From Emergomyces orientalis (lineage: Eukaryota > Ascomycota > Eurotiomycetes > Onygenales > Ajellomycetaceae): 64,000 nt of DNA. The stretch lies in assembly GCA_002110485.1 (NCBI GenBank), contig MOWL01000001.1, forward strand, positions 1 to 64,000, given 5' to 3'. Of this stretch, positions 9,569 through 20,048 are shown one piece after another. Position 1 is the first letter of the stretch; every line of letters begins with the position of its first letter. Position numbers and translations under genes: made by a program. The notes under the pieces were generated by a model, which saw only the letters and a list, made by a program, of their open reading frames with translations, did not search any database and was not told where the DNA came from.

Positions 9569-11995
9569 ATGGATCCGAAAATACAAGAATTGTTGGCTGA
9601 ACTCGAGCGAGAAAGAGCTGAACGTGAGCGAGAAAGAGCTGAACTTGATCAAGAAAGACAATGGCGTCAAGACGCGGAAGCTGAGGCGAGAAGCGAAAGA
9701 AGGCGGCGTGAAGAAGAGCAACGACGACGTGAAGAAGAGCAACGACGGCGTGAAGAAGAGCAACGACGGCGTGAAGAAGAGCAACGACGGCGTGAAGAAG
9801 AGCAACGACGGCGTGAAGAAGCAGAAGCTTTGGCTGCAAGTTCGGAGTCATCAACACTGCCTCTCTTTTTACATGCCTGCCATGAATTGTTAGTCGCGAT
9901 CGAGATCGTGACAGACCCTACTCAAACAACTCAAGGCGCGGTAACGAGACCAACAAATCGGAGGGTTCCATCTCGCATCACGTTGTGGGACACATTCACT
10001 GAGGAGCAAATGAAGGTGTGGCACAAGCTCAATCAGCATCCCCATTTCTTGACAGAAAAGCTCTTCCCCTCCCTACATCAGCTTGACTACGTCCGCCAAC
10101 TTATCAACCCAATTTCCTCAGAGTGGGATCTTCGGTACTATGAACGGGAAACGGTAGAAAATCAAGTGCGGGCCATAATAGACCGAATATATGAGAATGA
10201 TGACCTTAAGAGGGCATTCGGCTTGCGCGGATCGATTACCTTTGAAAGCCATGCTAACCTTGGGCTTTCAACGCGGGCGGCTGATTTGAACCCGGGTGAT
10301 CAGGAGTCGTCCGTTGAACCCATGGTCGGGACCAAATCAAGTACCGGAAAGAGAATGGGCAAGAAGAATAACACAAAGCAAATGGAGACCACGATGGTCA
10401 CGGGAGGACAGGCAGATCGATTCTGCATCTATCGCCAGGATGGCGATGAGCACATCCCAGCGCTCGCTATCGAGTACAAGGCGCCCCACAAGCTCACTCG
10501 GGATGAAATCGTGGGAGGGCTGGCTCAGGACATCCATCCTTCCAAAGAAGTAATCGGCAAAGACTCAGATGACCCTGATTTCTGCTCGAAGCGGTTAGTC
10601 GCTGCCGTCATCACACAGTTGTTCTCCTACATGGTTGCCAAGGGAGTTCGGTACGGCTATGTGTGCACCGGAGAAGCCTTTATCTTTCTACGCATTCTTG
10701 ACGATCCGTCATCCGTCATGTGTTCGGTCTGTACTCCCAGCCTAGATGTTGAAGAAATCAATGATGGCAGTCTCCATTTAACTGCCGTCGCTCAGGTACT
10801 AGCATTTACCTTAAGAGCTCTAGTGTCCCCTCCTGTCCCGCAAGAATGGCATGATGCCGTCGCGGAACTTGGCATCTGGCCGGTTGAATACTCGGATATC
10901 CTGGAGCAAACACCTCCAACCGCTCGCCGGAAGCATGCCTCACCTCTGTATCGGGGCCGGCGCCCTTCCAAGCTTCTTCCTTTTCAGATGACATTACGGC
11001 CCAGATGCCGGCCACACATAGATATTGTACCCCGATCAAGAAGCCCTTCCCCCTCAGCGTCTCCGCCTCCATCTCCGTTGTCGCCATCCGCCCGCCGTGG
11101 ACGAACCGTAAACGCTCGAGCCCGCTCTAACCCGGATCAAAAATCTGGTAAGAAAGGGCAATCCAGCGAAGACAGCGATGCGAATTGGATAGACCATGCT
11201 GCTGAACCACCAAAGATCAAAAGCCAACCTTACTGTTCCCAGCAGTGCTTGTTGGCCCTACGAGACGGTGGTCCGCTCGACACCTCCTGCCCGAACTATC
11301 AAGCTCACCTTAAGCGACGGATCCAGCCAGCGGAGTTTTGTACTCTTATCCAAGAGCAGCTCTCCAGGGACCGTGGCCCGGATGCCAACTGTCGCCCTCT
11401 CTACAAGAAGGGAAGTTGTGGGGCAGCTTTTAAAATCCATCTTTTGTCGCATGGCTACACTCTACTCGCAAAGGGCGTCGAACGCAACAATTTACGTAAA
11501 CTCGAACATGAAAACGAAGTATACCATAGGCTTCATGATATTCAAGGCAACTACATTCCGGTTTGTCTCGGGATTGTTGTGCTTGACCCAAAATACCCGT
11601 ATTACTATGACGAGGGAGTTTATACCCATATGCTCCTTTTGAGCTGGGCGGGAAAGCCCATCTCGGAAATTATGAAATTGGATAATTCGGCATGCGTGAT
11701 TGAGATGACATCACAGGCTCTTCAAGCGATTCACCTTGCAGGTGTGCTGCACCGTGATGTCGAGCCACGAAATATTTTATGGAATGAAGCCTGCAATCGC
11801 CCTATGCTTGTAGATTTTGAACGAGCTGAGATGCGAAATGCGCTATCTGTTATATCACCGAACCTCGGACTAAAGAGGAGAAGGCTTGGGAAGAACAGAT
11901 CTATCTTTTCTAAAGAACTTTCAAAAGCTCAGATCACCCTGGAGCGCTGTAGGGAATTGCTCCGTCGGAATTCCGCCTCAAAGTTCAAGGAATAG
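9569..11995 (+). CDS. REase-like plus protein-kinase-like fusion, 808 aa
   Basis: Single exon, ATG at 9569. Residues 1-90 form a charged coiled coil that includes five copies of RRREEEQ. Residues 140-220 are helical. At 283-304 DRFCIYRQDGDEHIPALAIE then YK gives a D...ExK pattern (D283, E302, K304) like PD-(D/E)XK nucleases, followed by a helical domain up to about 430. A Ser/Pro/Arg-rich linker (450-550) precedes a kinase-like domain: Lys in LLAKG, Glu in HENEVY, catalytic loop HRDVEPRN (D730, N735) and DFE in place of DFG (D749). The C-terminus is basic. Nuclease-kinase fusions of this general type are known among lineage-specific fungal and Crinkler-like proteins; a DNA- or defence-related role is inference. 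The activation segment is very short, so activity is uncertain. An APH-like fragment lies upstream. Confidence 0.75.
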   Translation: MDPKIQELLAELERERAERERERAELDQERQWRQDAEAEARSERRRREEEQRRREEEQRRREEEQRRREEEQRRREEEQRRREEAEALAASSESSTLPLFLHACHELLVAIEIVTDPTQTTQGAVTRPTNRRVPSRITLWDTFTEEQMKVWHKLNQHPHFLTEKLFPSLHQLDYVRQLINPISSEWDLRYYERETVENQVRAIIDRIYENDDLKRAFGLRGSITFESHANLGLSTRAADLNPGDQESSVEPMVGTKSSTGKRMGKKNNTKQMETTMVTGGQADRFCIYRQDGDEHIPALAIEYKAPHKLTRDEIVGGLAQDIHPSKEVIGKDSDDPDFCSKRLVAAVITQLFSYMVAKGVRYGYVCTGEAFIFLRILDDPSSVMCSVCTPSLDVEEINDGSLHLTAVAQVLAFTLRALVSPPVPQEWHDAVAELGIWPVEYSDILEQTPPTARRKHASPLYRGRRPSKLLPFQMTLRPRCRPHIDIVPRSRSPSPSASPPPSPLSPSARRGRTVNARARSNPDQKSGKKGQSSEDSDANWIDHAAEPPKIKSQPYCSQQCLLALRDGGPLDTSCPNYQAHLKRRIQPAEFCTLIQEQLSRDRGPDANCRPLYKKGSCGAAFKIHLLSHGYTLLAKGVERNNLRKLEHENEVYHRLHDIQGNYIPVCLGIVVLDPKYPYYYDEGVYTHMLLLSWAGKPISEIMKLDNSACVIEMTSQALQAIHLAGVLHRDVEPRNILWNEACNRPMLVDFERAEMRNALSVISPNLGLKRRRLGKNRSIFSKELSKAQITLERCRELLRRNSASKFKE
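9702..9823 (+). repeat. coding minisatellite, 21-bp unit, about 5.8 copies
   Basis: The unit CGACGGCGTGAAGAAGAGCA plus one A is repeated almost perfectly and encodes RRREEEQ. The 21-bp length keeps the frame, so copy-number change would lengthen or shorten the coiled coil without a frameshift. Confidence 0.9.
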
Positions 11996-12787
11996 CGCCA
12001 TTGAACTCAGTTGGACAACTATGCACGAAGAGCTGCTACAATAATGATTATTAGAAAAGCTAACATTTCAGAGCGTGGAGGAGCGGGCCCATAAGATTAT
12101 ACTGTTTGAAAAGCTGTTTGATCTTTTGGTAACTAGTGCATGTTTAAAGATTTTAATGCCCAATCAAAGCCATCTTTCCCCAGACCCTCACCCGTAGTAC
12201 TAAATTGAGAGTTCTTTTTGTAGTGATACGGCATAACTGTCAAGTCCTCTCTATTACTTTACGCAGGGGTAGGGGGGGTTTCTAGCGTATTTTACAATTA
12301 AATTTAACAAAGATGAACCTCGGAAATCCAAAAAAGAAAAGGCAGGGCAAACTCTTTCTATTCTTGTACCTGCTCCCTGTGACTGATGTTAACCCCCTGA
12401 AGGTTAGCTATTTCTCAGTCAGCCCATACATTACTTAAATTGGCTGTCGTTCATTTTAATAATCAAGAATATCTCTTCATGCTGGAAAATTTTGATCTGG
12501 ATGTTTAAAAAAAGCTTTGCTGAGTCACCCGAGGTTACGCGTGGTTCCGGAATATGCCCCCTCACTCACAATGGCTATGCCTCTGTTTCATTCTTGCTAC
12601 TCTATTCTGTAGAATTTCTTATTCATACCTGAAGCCCTGCGTGACTTGTTCTTCCTTAGTTTTGGTTGATATATCCATCGTCAACAAGGCTGACTGATGT
12701 TTTCCTCTTTTTTCTTTGTCTTGAACTGACATCAGACTTGTGTTTACATATCTCCTTAGCAATCTCTGGAAATCTGCATGTGTGTTC
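11996..12787. other. intergenic, no gene seen
   Basis: Between the convergent ends of the REase-kinase gene and the 226-aa gene. No domain-bearing frame; an AT-rich centre with a short G-run near 12,274. Confidence 0.5.
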
Positions 12788-13582
12788 CTAATGTCGTCGC
12801 CGCCGCTTTCCACACTTTTCCTGGCCTGCGGCCCCAGTGGGTTGCATGGCTCTCTTCTTGGATTGTAGCTCAGTCTAATATAACTGTCAGTTAACGCACT
12901 TCAAATTAATTTTGGATTGCAACTGTACCTGATGGGTTTTGATCGTCGACTCCAAGAGCGCAATATACGAAAATAGGGTCCTGGCGTCCGCGAGGATTAC
13001 TGCACAGTCAAAGCCATTTAATTTATGGATATGCCGTCTCACTTCATCTGTATATTCTTCCAGCCTCTCCCGGATGTAACCCACCTCTTCCTTACTAAGA
13101 GGTTTATACATTTGCTGAAAAGGCATTATCGACCGGCTCTCTGCAAGAGCTGTATGGATTGATCGAGTCCAATCCGCTACAGGTCTCGAGGGTTCGAGAT
13201 TCAGTGGATTTCTGGAAATAATGATATGGATGGCTTCCCCGGCAGCGCTTTTTTCACAGCGTACAGAACCATGAGCTGTCAATTCCCAAGTACGTGTTGC
13301 CTGCACCGGAGATGTCGGTCTCGTTGAGCCAGTAGAGCTCGGGGAGATGTTTTCCCGAGACTCAACAGAGCTCTGCTGCTGGACCCTCTCGGCCATGGTT
13401 GTTCCTTGGTCACTACTATCGTTCTTTTCTGCGTCCAGATGTCAGTTACGATCCGCTATCAATAGGATGATGGGAGTTTCTGTTGCACCTGTGGCAGAAC
13501 TTGAACCACTGCCACCTCTGCTGTCCACTGGGCCGGTCTCTGATTCCTTGGTCTTACGAGCTCGAGTTGTCCGGGTACTCAT
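12788..13582 (-). CDS. hypothetical protein, 226 aa, three exons
   Basis: Exons 13582-13489, 13428-12929 and 12874-12788. Introns are 60 and 54 nt with branch CTGAC in intron 1. All junctions keep the frame, and the total is 227 codons including the stop. The N-terminus (MSTRTTRARKTKESETGPVD) is basic and disordered. The middle has a helical region (LSKEEVGYIRERLEEYTDEV) followed by FDCAVILADARTLFSYIALL, and the tail is very basic (CGKRRRRH), which could be a nuclear signal. Family not recognised. A TATAAA box is at 13688-13683, about 100 bp before the ATG, which supports this upstream start over the internal Met at 13396. Confidence 0.6.
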
Positions 13583-13682
13583 GATGGAAGTGTGGCGTCG
13601 GATGGTCTGCAAAGCTGGGGTGGCCTTTGTGAGGAGAAAAGGGAAGATGGAGCGATGGAAGCAAGGTGGGAGGAGGGCTGGC

Positions 13683-13688
13683 TTTATA
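13683..13688 (-). promoter_or_regulatory. TATA box of the 226-aa gene
   Basis: TATAAA on the minus strand, 101 bp upstream of the ATG at 13582, inside an otherwise GC-rich leader. Confidence 0.45.
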
Positions 13689-14152
13689 TGCCTCAGCCCC
13701 CTGTCCTCCTTCGACCCGATTCGTTAGTGATGAGCTACGGGCAGTTTATTGATCGGAGAAACGGCGCCTACAAACAGAGGGAGATTCCTCCGCACTTCCC
13801 GTTGATGTATGGCGAGCGATGTTTACAAAATTTGACTAAGTTCCGTCAATTATTGAACTACGACAGAAAATCAAACAATGCAGATCTTGCGCCTGATAGA
13901 AGGCGAACTCATCGAGATTGAGCATTAACGCGGCGTTATCATCAGATACAATTACGGACAGAGAAACGTGAAGCAGAAAGATAGAATATCTGTCCCAGTC
14001 CACCTCGCGAGAACGTCAACTCCGAGTTAACATCTCGTCAGACAAAACACCAGAGGGCCTCCCAGATTGACCGTTCACATCAAACTTTCCATTATACAAG
14101 CATAAAACCGAGACGCAAGAATGTGTCGGGTCGGCCAGACTTCCGCGGTGGA

Positions 14153-14911
14153 TCACGCGTTGTGAGCCTGGGAACTCTCCGCAAGATCCTCGAAGGAGTC
14201 AGTGGGGTTGGCAATTGCGCGTGCCCTGACATAATTCTCCGGCTTTCCCCTTTCTTTGCTGGCTTTAGCAACCCAGCTGTCCGCAGCAGCCAATGCGTCG
14301 GTAGGCGACTGCTTGCGTTCACCCCAGGCATACTGTGCTGCATCAACAACCGGCGTGCCTGACTGCTCTATGTTTTCTTTGCTAGCTTTAGGTGTTCTCA
14401 TCTCGGAACATTCTTTCATCGCAGGATCGAAACCAAAGTTCTCGTTATCCATAAATAGGGGATCACATTCCATCCAAGTGGGTGGTATGTCTGGCATATT
14501 ATCCATAAGCACGGGCGATTCGGATTCGGGGTTGCATGAGAAGGATATCTCCGGCTCTTGCGGCTTCAACTTAGAAGCATTATTCAACACAGTCTCTGAA
14601 CACATGTCAGCATATGCTCCCAGTTTCCAGTTGAAATATCAATTACCTTGTTCCTGAACAATCTTTTTATCATTTTGCTTAGGGCTGGCACACCCACCTG
14701 CAGTGTCCTCCGAGGGATTCAATTTGGAGGTGGTGGAATCCGCCCTGGCTTCGCGAAGAGCTTCTACGAGTTCTTTCGCTTCGGAATGCTGATACCCATC
14801 TCCTGTTGTCACGCTCTGCTGGCGACTTTCATCGATGGGGTTGCATGGAGGCGTTTGGCCCGACGGAGTATTGGCAGGGGCCTTGTCATTGAGCTTTATT
14901 GCTTTAGGCAT
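14153..14911 (-). CDS. hypothetical protein, 235 aa, two exons; member of a duplicated family
   Basis: Exon 1 14911-14647, intron 51 nt (donor GTAATT, branch CTGAC, acceptor TTCAG), exon 2 14595-14153; 236 codons including the stop. The protein is acidic and largely disordered: N-terminus MPKAIKLNDKAPANTPSGQT, a helical patch (AKELVEALREARADS), a short acidic motif (DPLFMDNENFGFDPAMKE) and a charged C-terminus. Acidic patches rich in Asp, Phe and Met resemble activation domains, but no DNA-binding domain is seen. A decayed second copy lies at 3.4-4.5 kb and shares the acidic motif and the upstream region. A TATATAA motif occurs about 115 bp upstream of the ATG. Confidence 0.6.
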
Positions 14912-15874
14912 GGTGGTAGTTGATGGTCTTAGAAACTGGGCTGGGGAACTGGCTTGATAAGGTCTTTTCGAATCTTGAATGTTTGTTTGTTGCCTCAGGA
15001 TTTCGGAGGGGATCGTAGCTCCTTATATACCAAGATCTTGCCTCTTTATATGCTGTTCATCCACTGAGTAGAGCGAATCGTCTCTGCGTATATCTATGTA
15101 GAATATGTTGTCCATATCGGCCTAGAACATGCGAGGCACATTGGCTATGCGCTCTAGTCCGATGTTCCTGCCTCCATGCGACGCCGAAGTACACAATGGG
15201 GCGATCGTTGAGAAGGTGGGAGGTTCGATTGGTAGACAGTTCAGGAGAAGACAAACTGGATGTTGGGTTTGTTGTCCCTTGAACTCCGTGCAAGCTCGAA
15301 CAGTCGACGACAAAGAGTTGTTGCTCCTGAAGGCGATTGAAAGGGTGATTGTAGCTTGCAGTAGTGGGATGAGCCCTTGCACGGAGGAAGGGAAAACCCC
15401 TCGGAAAACCTGTGCTGGAGAAGCGCCTGCAGAAAAGGGATTTCCCAACACATATTAGGGAGAACCCTGAGAGACAAGCTTTGTAGTATGCTGATTTTGG
15501 AATATCCCAAACAAGGCTTGAGATAAAATGAGGCTCACGATGAAGGGTGGTGAACTAGCATCATGGCAAAAATGTAATAATGCCAAGTCAAGTGTGCTTG
15601 GTCAGTCTCGCGAAAAGCAAATTGTGGTTCTGAGAGCTTCACCAGGCAAAAAGGTTTCCTGGCGACCGTTTGGGCATCAATTATATCATATGTCCAGGAT
15701 AATTAATATTTGAGCATGGTGGGGTTATTGCTCTTATGGTGCATCGCTGCCTGACATCTAGCCTTTAAATCTTATGGTGGTCTTGGGCGGGGCAGAACTT
15801 CCAAGATCGCGTTTTTCCGTCTCACCACACACTCACCTTGATTTGAAGTCATCGATTTTCTCATCCTAGAAGAC
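14912..15874. other. duplicated upstream region (14,990-15,420) and divergent promoter space
   Basis: No gene supported, although both strands have open frames of about 100 codons at 15,120-15,460. The part 14,990-15,420 is repeated in diverged form at 3990-4470, and non-coding order is kept. The region separates two divergently transcribed genes (14911 minus, 15875 plus). Confidence 0.55.
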
Positions 15875-16461
15875 ATGTCCCTCACCCAAAACAGCCTCGA
15901 CAGTGACCTGAGGAGGTTCGGCTTCGTCGCTGTAGGAAAGATCTCCTCGAAGCTCATCGAGAAGCTACAGACGCATTTACAACCAAAGAAAGTCTCGCGC
16001 ATGGTTCACCGACACAGTCAACTGGAGTGGAATAGTGATTGCGATGCCATTTTGAATGATTTCGAAACGGTAAGCTGGAAACATGAAAACCTAAGGAACG
16101 GGACTGATTTGAAGGATAGAACCTCAAGCCTAAAATATCATCAGTCAAGGATAAGCCTTGCCTTCATTGTCGTTTTGTCTATTTCCACGAGTTCCCCGAT
16201 CCGTCGACCATTTTTAAACCTCCTGTTGGACAAGGGCTATTTACCGTGTTAATTGTGGTTAAATCGGGTTCTGGATTTCCACTCTTGTGTTTAGGGTCTC
16301 ATAATGAAGGGATCGGGGGCGGGAAATCGCCTGTGGTTTCTATAGCGGAGGTTCCCCAGGAAGATGGCATTGTTGCTATCATTGATGCAAAGCTAGCGCG
16401 CCAGGATTCTCCGGTGAAAGATAAAGACAGTGGAGGTTCCTGCATTCTACTGGCTTACTGA
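15875..16461 (+). CDS. hypothetical protein, 168 aa, two exons
   Basis: Exon 1 15875-16069, intron 80 nt (donor GTAAGC, acceptor TCAAG), exon 2 16150-16461; 169 codons including the stop with a phase-0 join. It starts MSLTQNSLDSDLRRFGFVAV. Exon 2 begins DKPCLHCRFVYFHEFPDPST and continues with a beta-rich, Gly-rich segment (VVKSGSGFPLLCLGSHNE). No known domain recognised. CLHC could bind metal, but a single pair is weak evidence. It converges on the zinc-finger gene at 16587, with 125 bp between stops. Confidence 0.5.
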
Positions 16462-16586
16462 CGAGAATATTAAATATGATCCATGTCAAGAAGAGGTCCG
16501 GACTTTCAAACATATTTTCAAGTTTTTGCATTATTAACTAGTTTTCAACGAAACAACTGATTTTTTGAAACTTGCTCCAATAATTT

Positions 16587-17923
16587 TCACTCAAAGCCCA
16601 AAGTTGAACTGAAATCCGCCCAAGCTTGCATGTCAACATTTCTGTTCGCATAGAATTCAACGAAAACGTCATTGAATTCTGGTTGGAAGATTATTTCTGT
16701 TGTATCTCCAGTAACAATATCCATATTAACCTGCTGCCCTATCCCTACACTAGTATTCGCAAAGAATTTATCCCAATCGACATCGCCAACTGACTGAGTC
16801 TGAAGGTCCGCTGGGGCCTCCAACTGCGTTGTTCCAGGTAAAGTGAAACTTCCACTCTCGTCACTGGGTTGTACCGCGCGTGGTAAAGTTGAGTCTTCCC
16901 TTGGCGTGGTTGCTGATAGTGTTGCGGGCTGTTCAGCCGCCTCTTCAATTGGAATATTCGGTTCCATGAGAGATCGCGGGCTGGAACTGCGAGGAGGGAA
17001 TTGAGAAAGCAAGGCAGGATACTGGGAGGGCATAATCGAAAACGATCCACATTTACGATCAGGCTCTTCGGAAAGGTAGTCCTCGGCCTCATTTGAAGGA
17101 GAACTTGGTTGAAGAATGGACGCAATCTGCATATCTGGCGCCGCTATCGAGGGTTTTGGCATTTTGGCATTGGGGCGCCGCCGTTTCCTCCCCTTGGAAT
17201 TATGTAACTCGATTTTACCGAAGGAGGTTGGGCGAGGCACTACATACGGTTAGAATATAATGACAAGTTACTGTTGAATCGACTCACAGGTAGAAGCAGC
17301 TTGACTTCGCTCGCATTCAAGCAAGTCATCCATAGTCAGCTTGGACAGATGTTTTCTCAAACCCAGAGTCTGCATGTGACGAGGACTCCCTGTTTCTTGC
17401 ATTGCTGGACAATGCCCTAGGTGGCTTTCGAAATGGCCAACGCGATAAAATAGAGCGCCGCAGCCGCAACGTACCTCGCAAGAGACATCTTCTTTTATTA
17501 ACAGCCTTCCTCGTGATATAAAATGATGACTTACGTGAGCGATAGTGCCGAACCATATGTTGCCTCTTGCTGAAAGGTGTGCTTTTCCGGGCGCAATCAC
17601 GATGGGGGCAGAGTCGAAGTGCGCCCCGCTCTGAGGCATGGGATTTCTGCGTCGATTGAGGGCTATTACTGCTGCCCGCGTCACGGGTTATTCGTTCTTT
17701 CATAACACGAGCATCCCGACAGCTCGGAGTGTGTAGAGCATTTGCTAGTTGAGCTATAAGATTGAATATCCGCTGCTTCTAAGAGTGAGCCTAGAGAATT
17801 GATGGCCAGTAACTAGGGGTAATCAACCTTATCGGGTTGAAGGTGACTTTGCACATCTGTCCTGGAGGAGAAAGTCAAAGCACAGTGAGGGCACGGCCAC
17901 TCGCCGTCAACTTGAGGAGTCAT
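16587..17923 (-). CDS. C2H2-type zinc-finger protein, probable transcription regulator, 398 aa
   Basis: Four exons: 17923-17828, 17778-17535, 17491-17288 and 17239-16587; introns 49, 43 and 48 nt. All phases agree, giving 399 codons including the stop. N-terminal CPHCALTFSSRTDVQSH is a C2H2-like finger lacking its last His. A second finger (CPHRDCARKS then QHMVRH, C-x4-C-x11-H-x3-H) runs straight across the exon 2/3 junction into a third, C2HC-like one (CGCGALFYRVGHFESHLGHC). Then come GRKRRRPNAKMPKP (nuclear signal), a Ser/Pro-rich middle and an acidic C-terminus (DVDWDKFFANTS, WADFSSTLGFE) resembling an activation domain. The role as a DNA-binding regulator is inferred from this layout; the target is unknown. 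Confidence 0.75.
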
Positions 17924-18508
17924 TGTTGCTCGAAATCTCGAAATCTTGAAATTGTAGAAGTTCAGTTTGATCTCCCAGAACAATATACGTAAGGAGAAAT
18001 CGTCCTATACTCCCTTTCTTTCTGAAGGGATTTAATGTACTGGATGTGGGTGGGCAGTCCAAATTACTGCTATTACAAAACTTTGGAAGTTGTCATGATG
18101 AGGCTAATCCCAAAGAAACTTAGACGGCTGCTTTTCGGCACGGAAGAACGGAAGCGCTTCCGTTCCCACGTCAGCATTGCACCTGGAACGAATCAACTGA
18201 AACAGGTTAGAATGCCCGCAGCTGGGAAGCCCCAAAGCTACGAAGGGAGGTCCCAAAAACTGAGAAACGAGCAGGCTAACCAGAATGTCAGTAATGCCCT
18301 GCGAACTTGGACCTGTGCAGCGAACAAAACAATAATCCCATCATGCATTAGTTGCTGTCGTTAGGCACTAGCGCAAGGGTTGGACCAAATGAAGCTGCGT
18401 CTTTCAGCCAGCGCTCGAGATCCGAGTGTCTTTCACAATACAGGGTCTCGATAAAAGGCAACCGAAATGTGTAGGTTTTGGGGCCCAGATTCCGCGGAGC
18501 CTGTCAAA
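17924..18508. other. intergenic, no convincing gene
   Basis: A 109-codon plus-strand frame at 18035-18364 has no recognisable domain and no clear signals, so it is not called. Confidence 0.4.
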
Positions 18509-18964
18509 CTAACCGTTTGCAATTGTAAAAAAAATAAAAAAGTAGTAAAAAAGAAAATAAAAATCAAATTTAAATATTATTTTTTTTACGAGAATGTTAA
18601 AAAACAGTTGTAGATCTACAGTGATAAAGGAGACCAGAACATTAGAGGGTCGGAGTAATGATATCTCCTGTATGAGACTGAATCTCCCACTGCTTCGCCT
18701 ACCCCGGTCCTGACTGCTATCACCGCTGCTACGCGCTGCATCCCGATTTTCTTTCGCAGAGGCCCGTAGATCGGCATCATATTGTTCTTTACTCCCTCTA
18801 TCTATCGTCTCGAGTATCGCGGACATTCGCTTAAATATTTTAATCATTTCGAGCACCTGGCTATGGATCTCCATGATTTCGTCTTGCTGAGACGTATTGT
18901 CGCCGCCCTTGACGTGCGAGGAGGTTGCTGAAGGCCTTCGCATGCCATGGTTGGCATTCGGCAT
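18509..18964 (-). CDS. repeated small-gene family, copy 1 (up to 151 aa)
   Basis: The minus strand reads MPNANHGMRRPSATSSHVKG, then DEIMEIHSQVLEMIKIF and ETIDRGSKEQ. It is clearly related to the copy at 22,265-22,555 (about 60 percent identical by eye over the first 80 residues). The shared core is helical (DEIMEIHSQ.LEMI), suggesting a short coiled coil. The C-terminal 50 codons run into AT-rich DNA (poly Phe/Tyr/Lys) and are probably not real protein, so the true end or an intron is unclear. Family unknown. The DNA around 18,520-18,600 is T/A-rich. Confidence 0.45.
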   Translation of the reverse strand: MPNANHGMRRPSATSSHVKGGDNTSQQDEIMEIHSQVLEMIKIFKRMSAILETIDRGSKEQYDADLRASAKENRDAARSSGDSSQDRGRRSSGRFSLIQEISLLRPSNVLVSFITVDLQLFFNILVKKIIFKFDFYFLFYYFFIFFTIANG

Positions 18965-19253
18965 TGCGGTGGATGCTTTAAATTGTAGCTCTCTCATTTT
19001 TGCAATCAGAAATATGAGCAACGCATTTCTAGAACTTTCAAGCTATTGTTTTCTAGATTTTTGAATTTCTAAATTTCTTTTAATTGTTACATTCCCTTGC
19101 AATACATCTTAAGCCACCGTACCAAAGTCACACCGAATAGGAGATCCAAAAATAAGGGACTGTTCATGTGTACCGCTGGGCAGCGGTTCAATTCCATCAT
19201 AGACACTGTACTTCTCATTCTGAACGTAACGCGGCAGCCAGTGGTCCCGAGCA

Positions 19254-19645
19254 TCACTCAAGCACCTCACTCATCAGACGATTTGTTCTCTCTTTCCTGA
19301 TATAGAACATGACTAGTATAGCACCCTGTTCATCGTGGTAGATGTGAGCTGTCTGAGCTTTGTTGTTTTTGAATTGTTCCTCGGTTGCAAACAGTGCTGT
19401 GGCGTGCGGCTTGAGGTCGGTATGACTCGTGTGCGATGGGTTTTCTGCTATGGTAAGATTTCTGAAAAAGGCAACTTCAGTTACACATAATATTAATATG
19501 GTGCTTACTTGAGGATGGCGATGGTGAAGTGTGCTAGGTCAGGCTTCTGAGAAGCGTCTTCGATGAGGCTGAGGGTGAGATTGCGTAAAGCAGGATTGCG
19601 AATCCTTTGCATGAGCTTGACGGCCTGCCGGGGAATAGGAGACAT
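19254..19645 (-). CDS. small orphan protein, 114 aa, two exons
   Basis: Exon 1 19645-19509, intron 47 nt (19508-19462; donor GTAAGC, branch GTAACTGA, acceptor TTTTTCAG), exon 2 19461-19254; 115 codons including the stop, in frame across the join. It begins MSPIPRQAVKLMQRIRNPAL, has a helical amphipathic N-half (TLSLIEDASQKPDLAHFTIA), a His/Thr-rich middle and ends RTNRLMSEVLE. No family recognised and no signal peptide. Strong splice signals and a fully open second exon argue that it is real although each exon is short. It lies between a repeated-family copy and the SRPK-like kinase. Confidence 0.55.
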
Positions 19646-20048
19646 TGTAAGCTCCAAGTTTCATATAGATACCGTAGGATGTATGGAATATTTTTTTCTA
19701 GACCTAGATACATCTTCGGAGAGCAGTAGGGGCTGATTTATATGTTCTTCCCTGTGGTTGTATAAGTCTGCTTTTGCCGCCACTATGTTGCGGAGGGATT
19801 TTTGATAGGACACTGTGCTCCAATGACTCTCTTTGAGAATGCGTCCGTTTCATTTATTTTTGGTGGTGTGCCGCTGACCAATAATTTGTCACCAAGAAGA
19901 ATTAGGCGCTTATAGAGATCATTTGATTGGCTATCGTTTGCGAGTTGCTGCCACATCAATTATTCCTGAGCACATTCGATCACACCAGTCTGGGTTCATG
20001 ATAATATTTGGCAGAATAGGCACAGACAACTTCGGTTTAAATAATACA

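Noticed and set aside
15120..15460. Overlapping 109-codon frames on both strands
   Set aside because: They lie in the duplicated upstream block, and the other copy (near 4.2 kb) does not keep either frame open.
18035..18364. 109-codon plus frame
   Set aside because: No domain and no splice or promoter context; probably chance.
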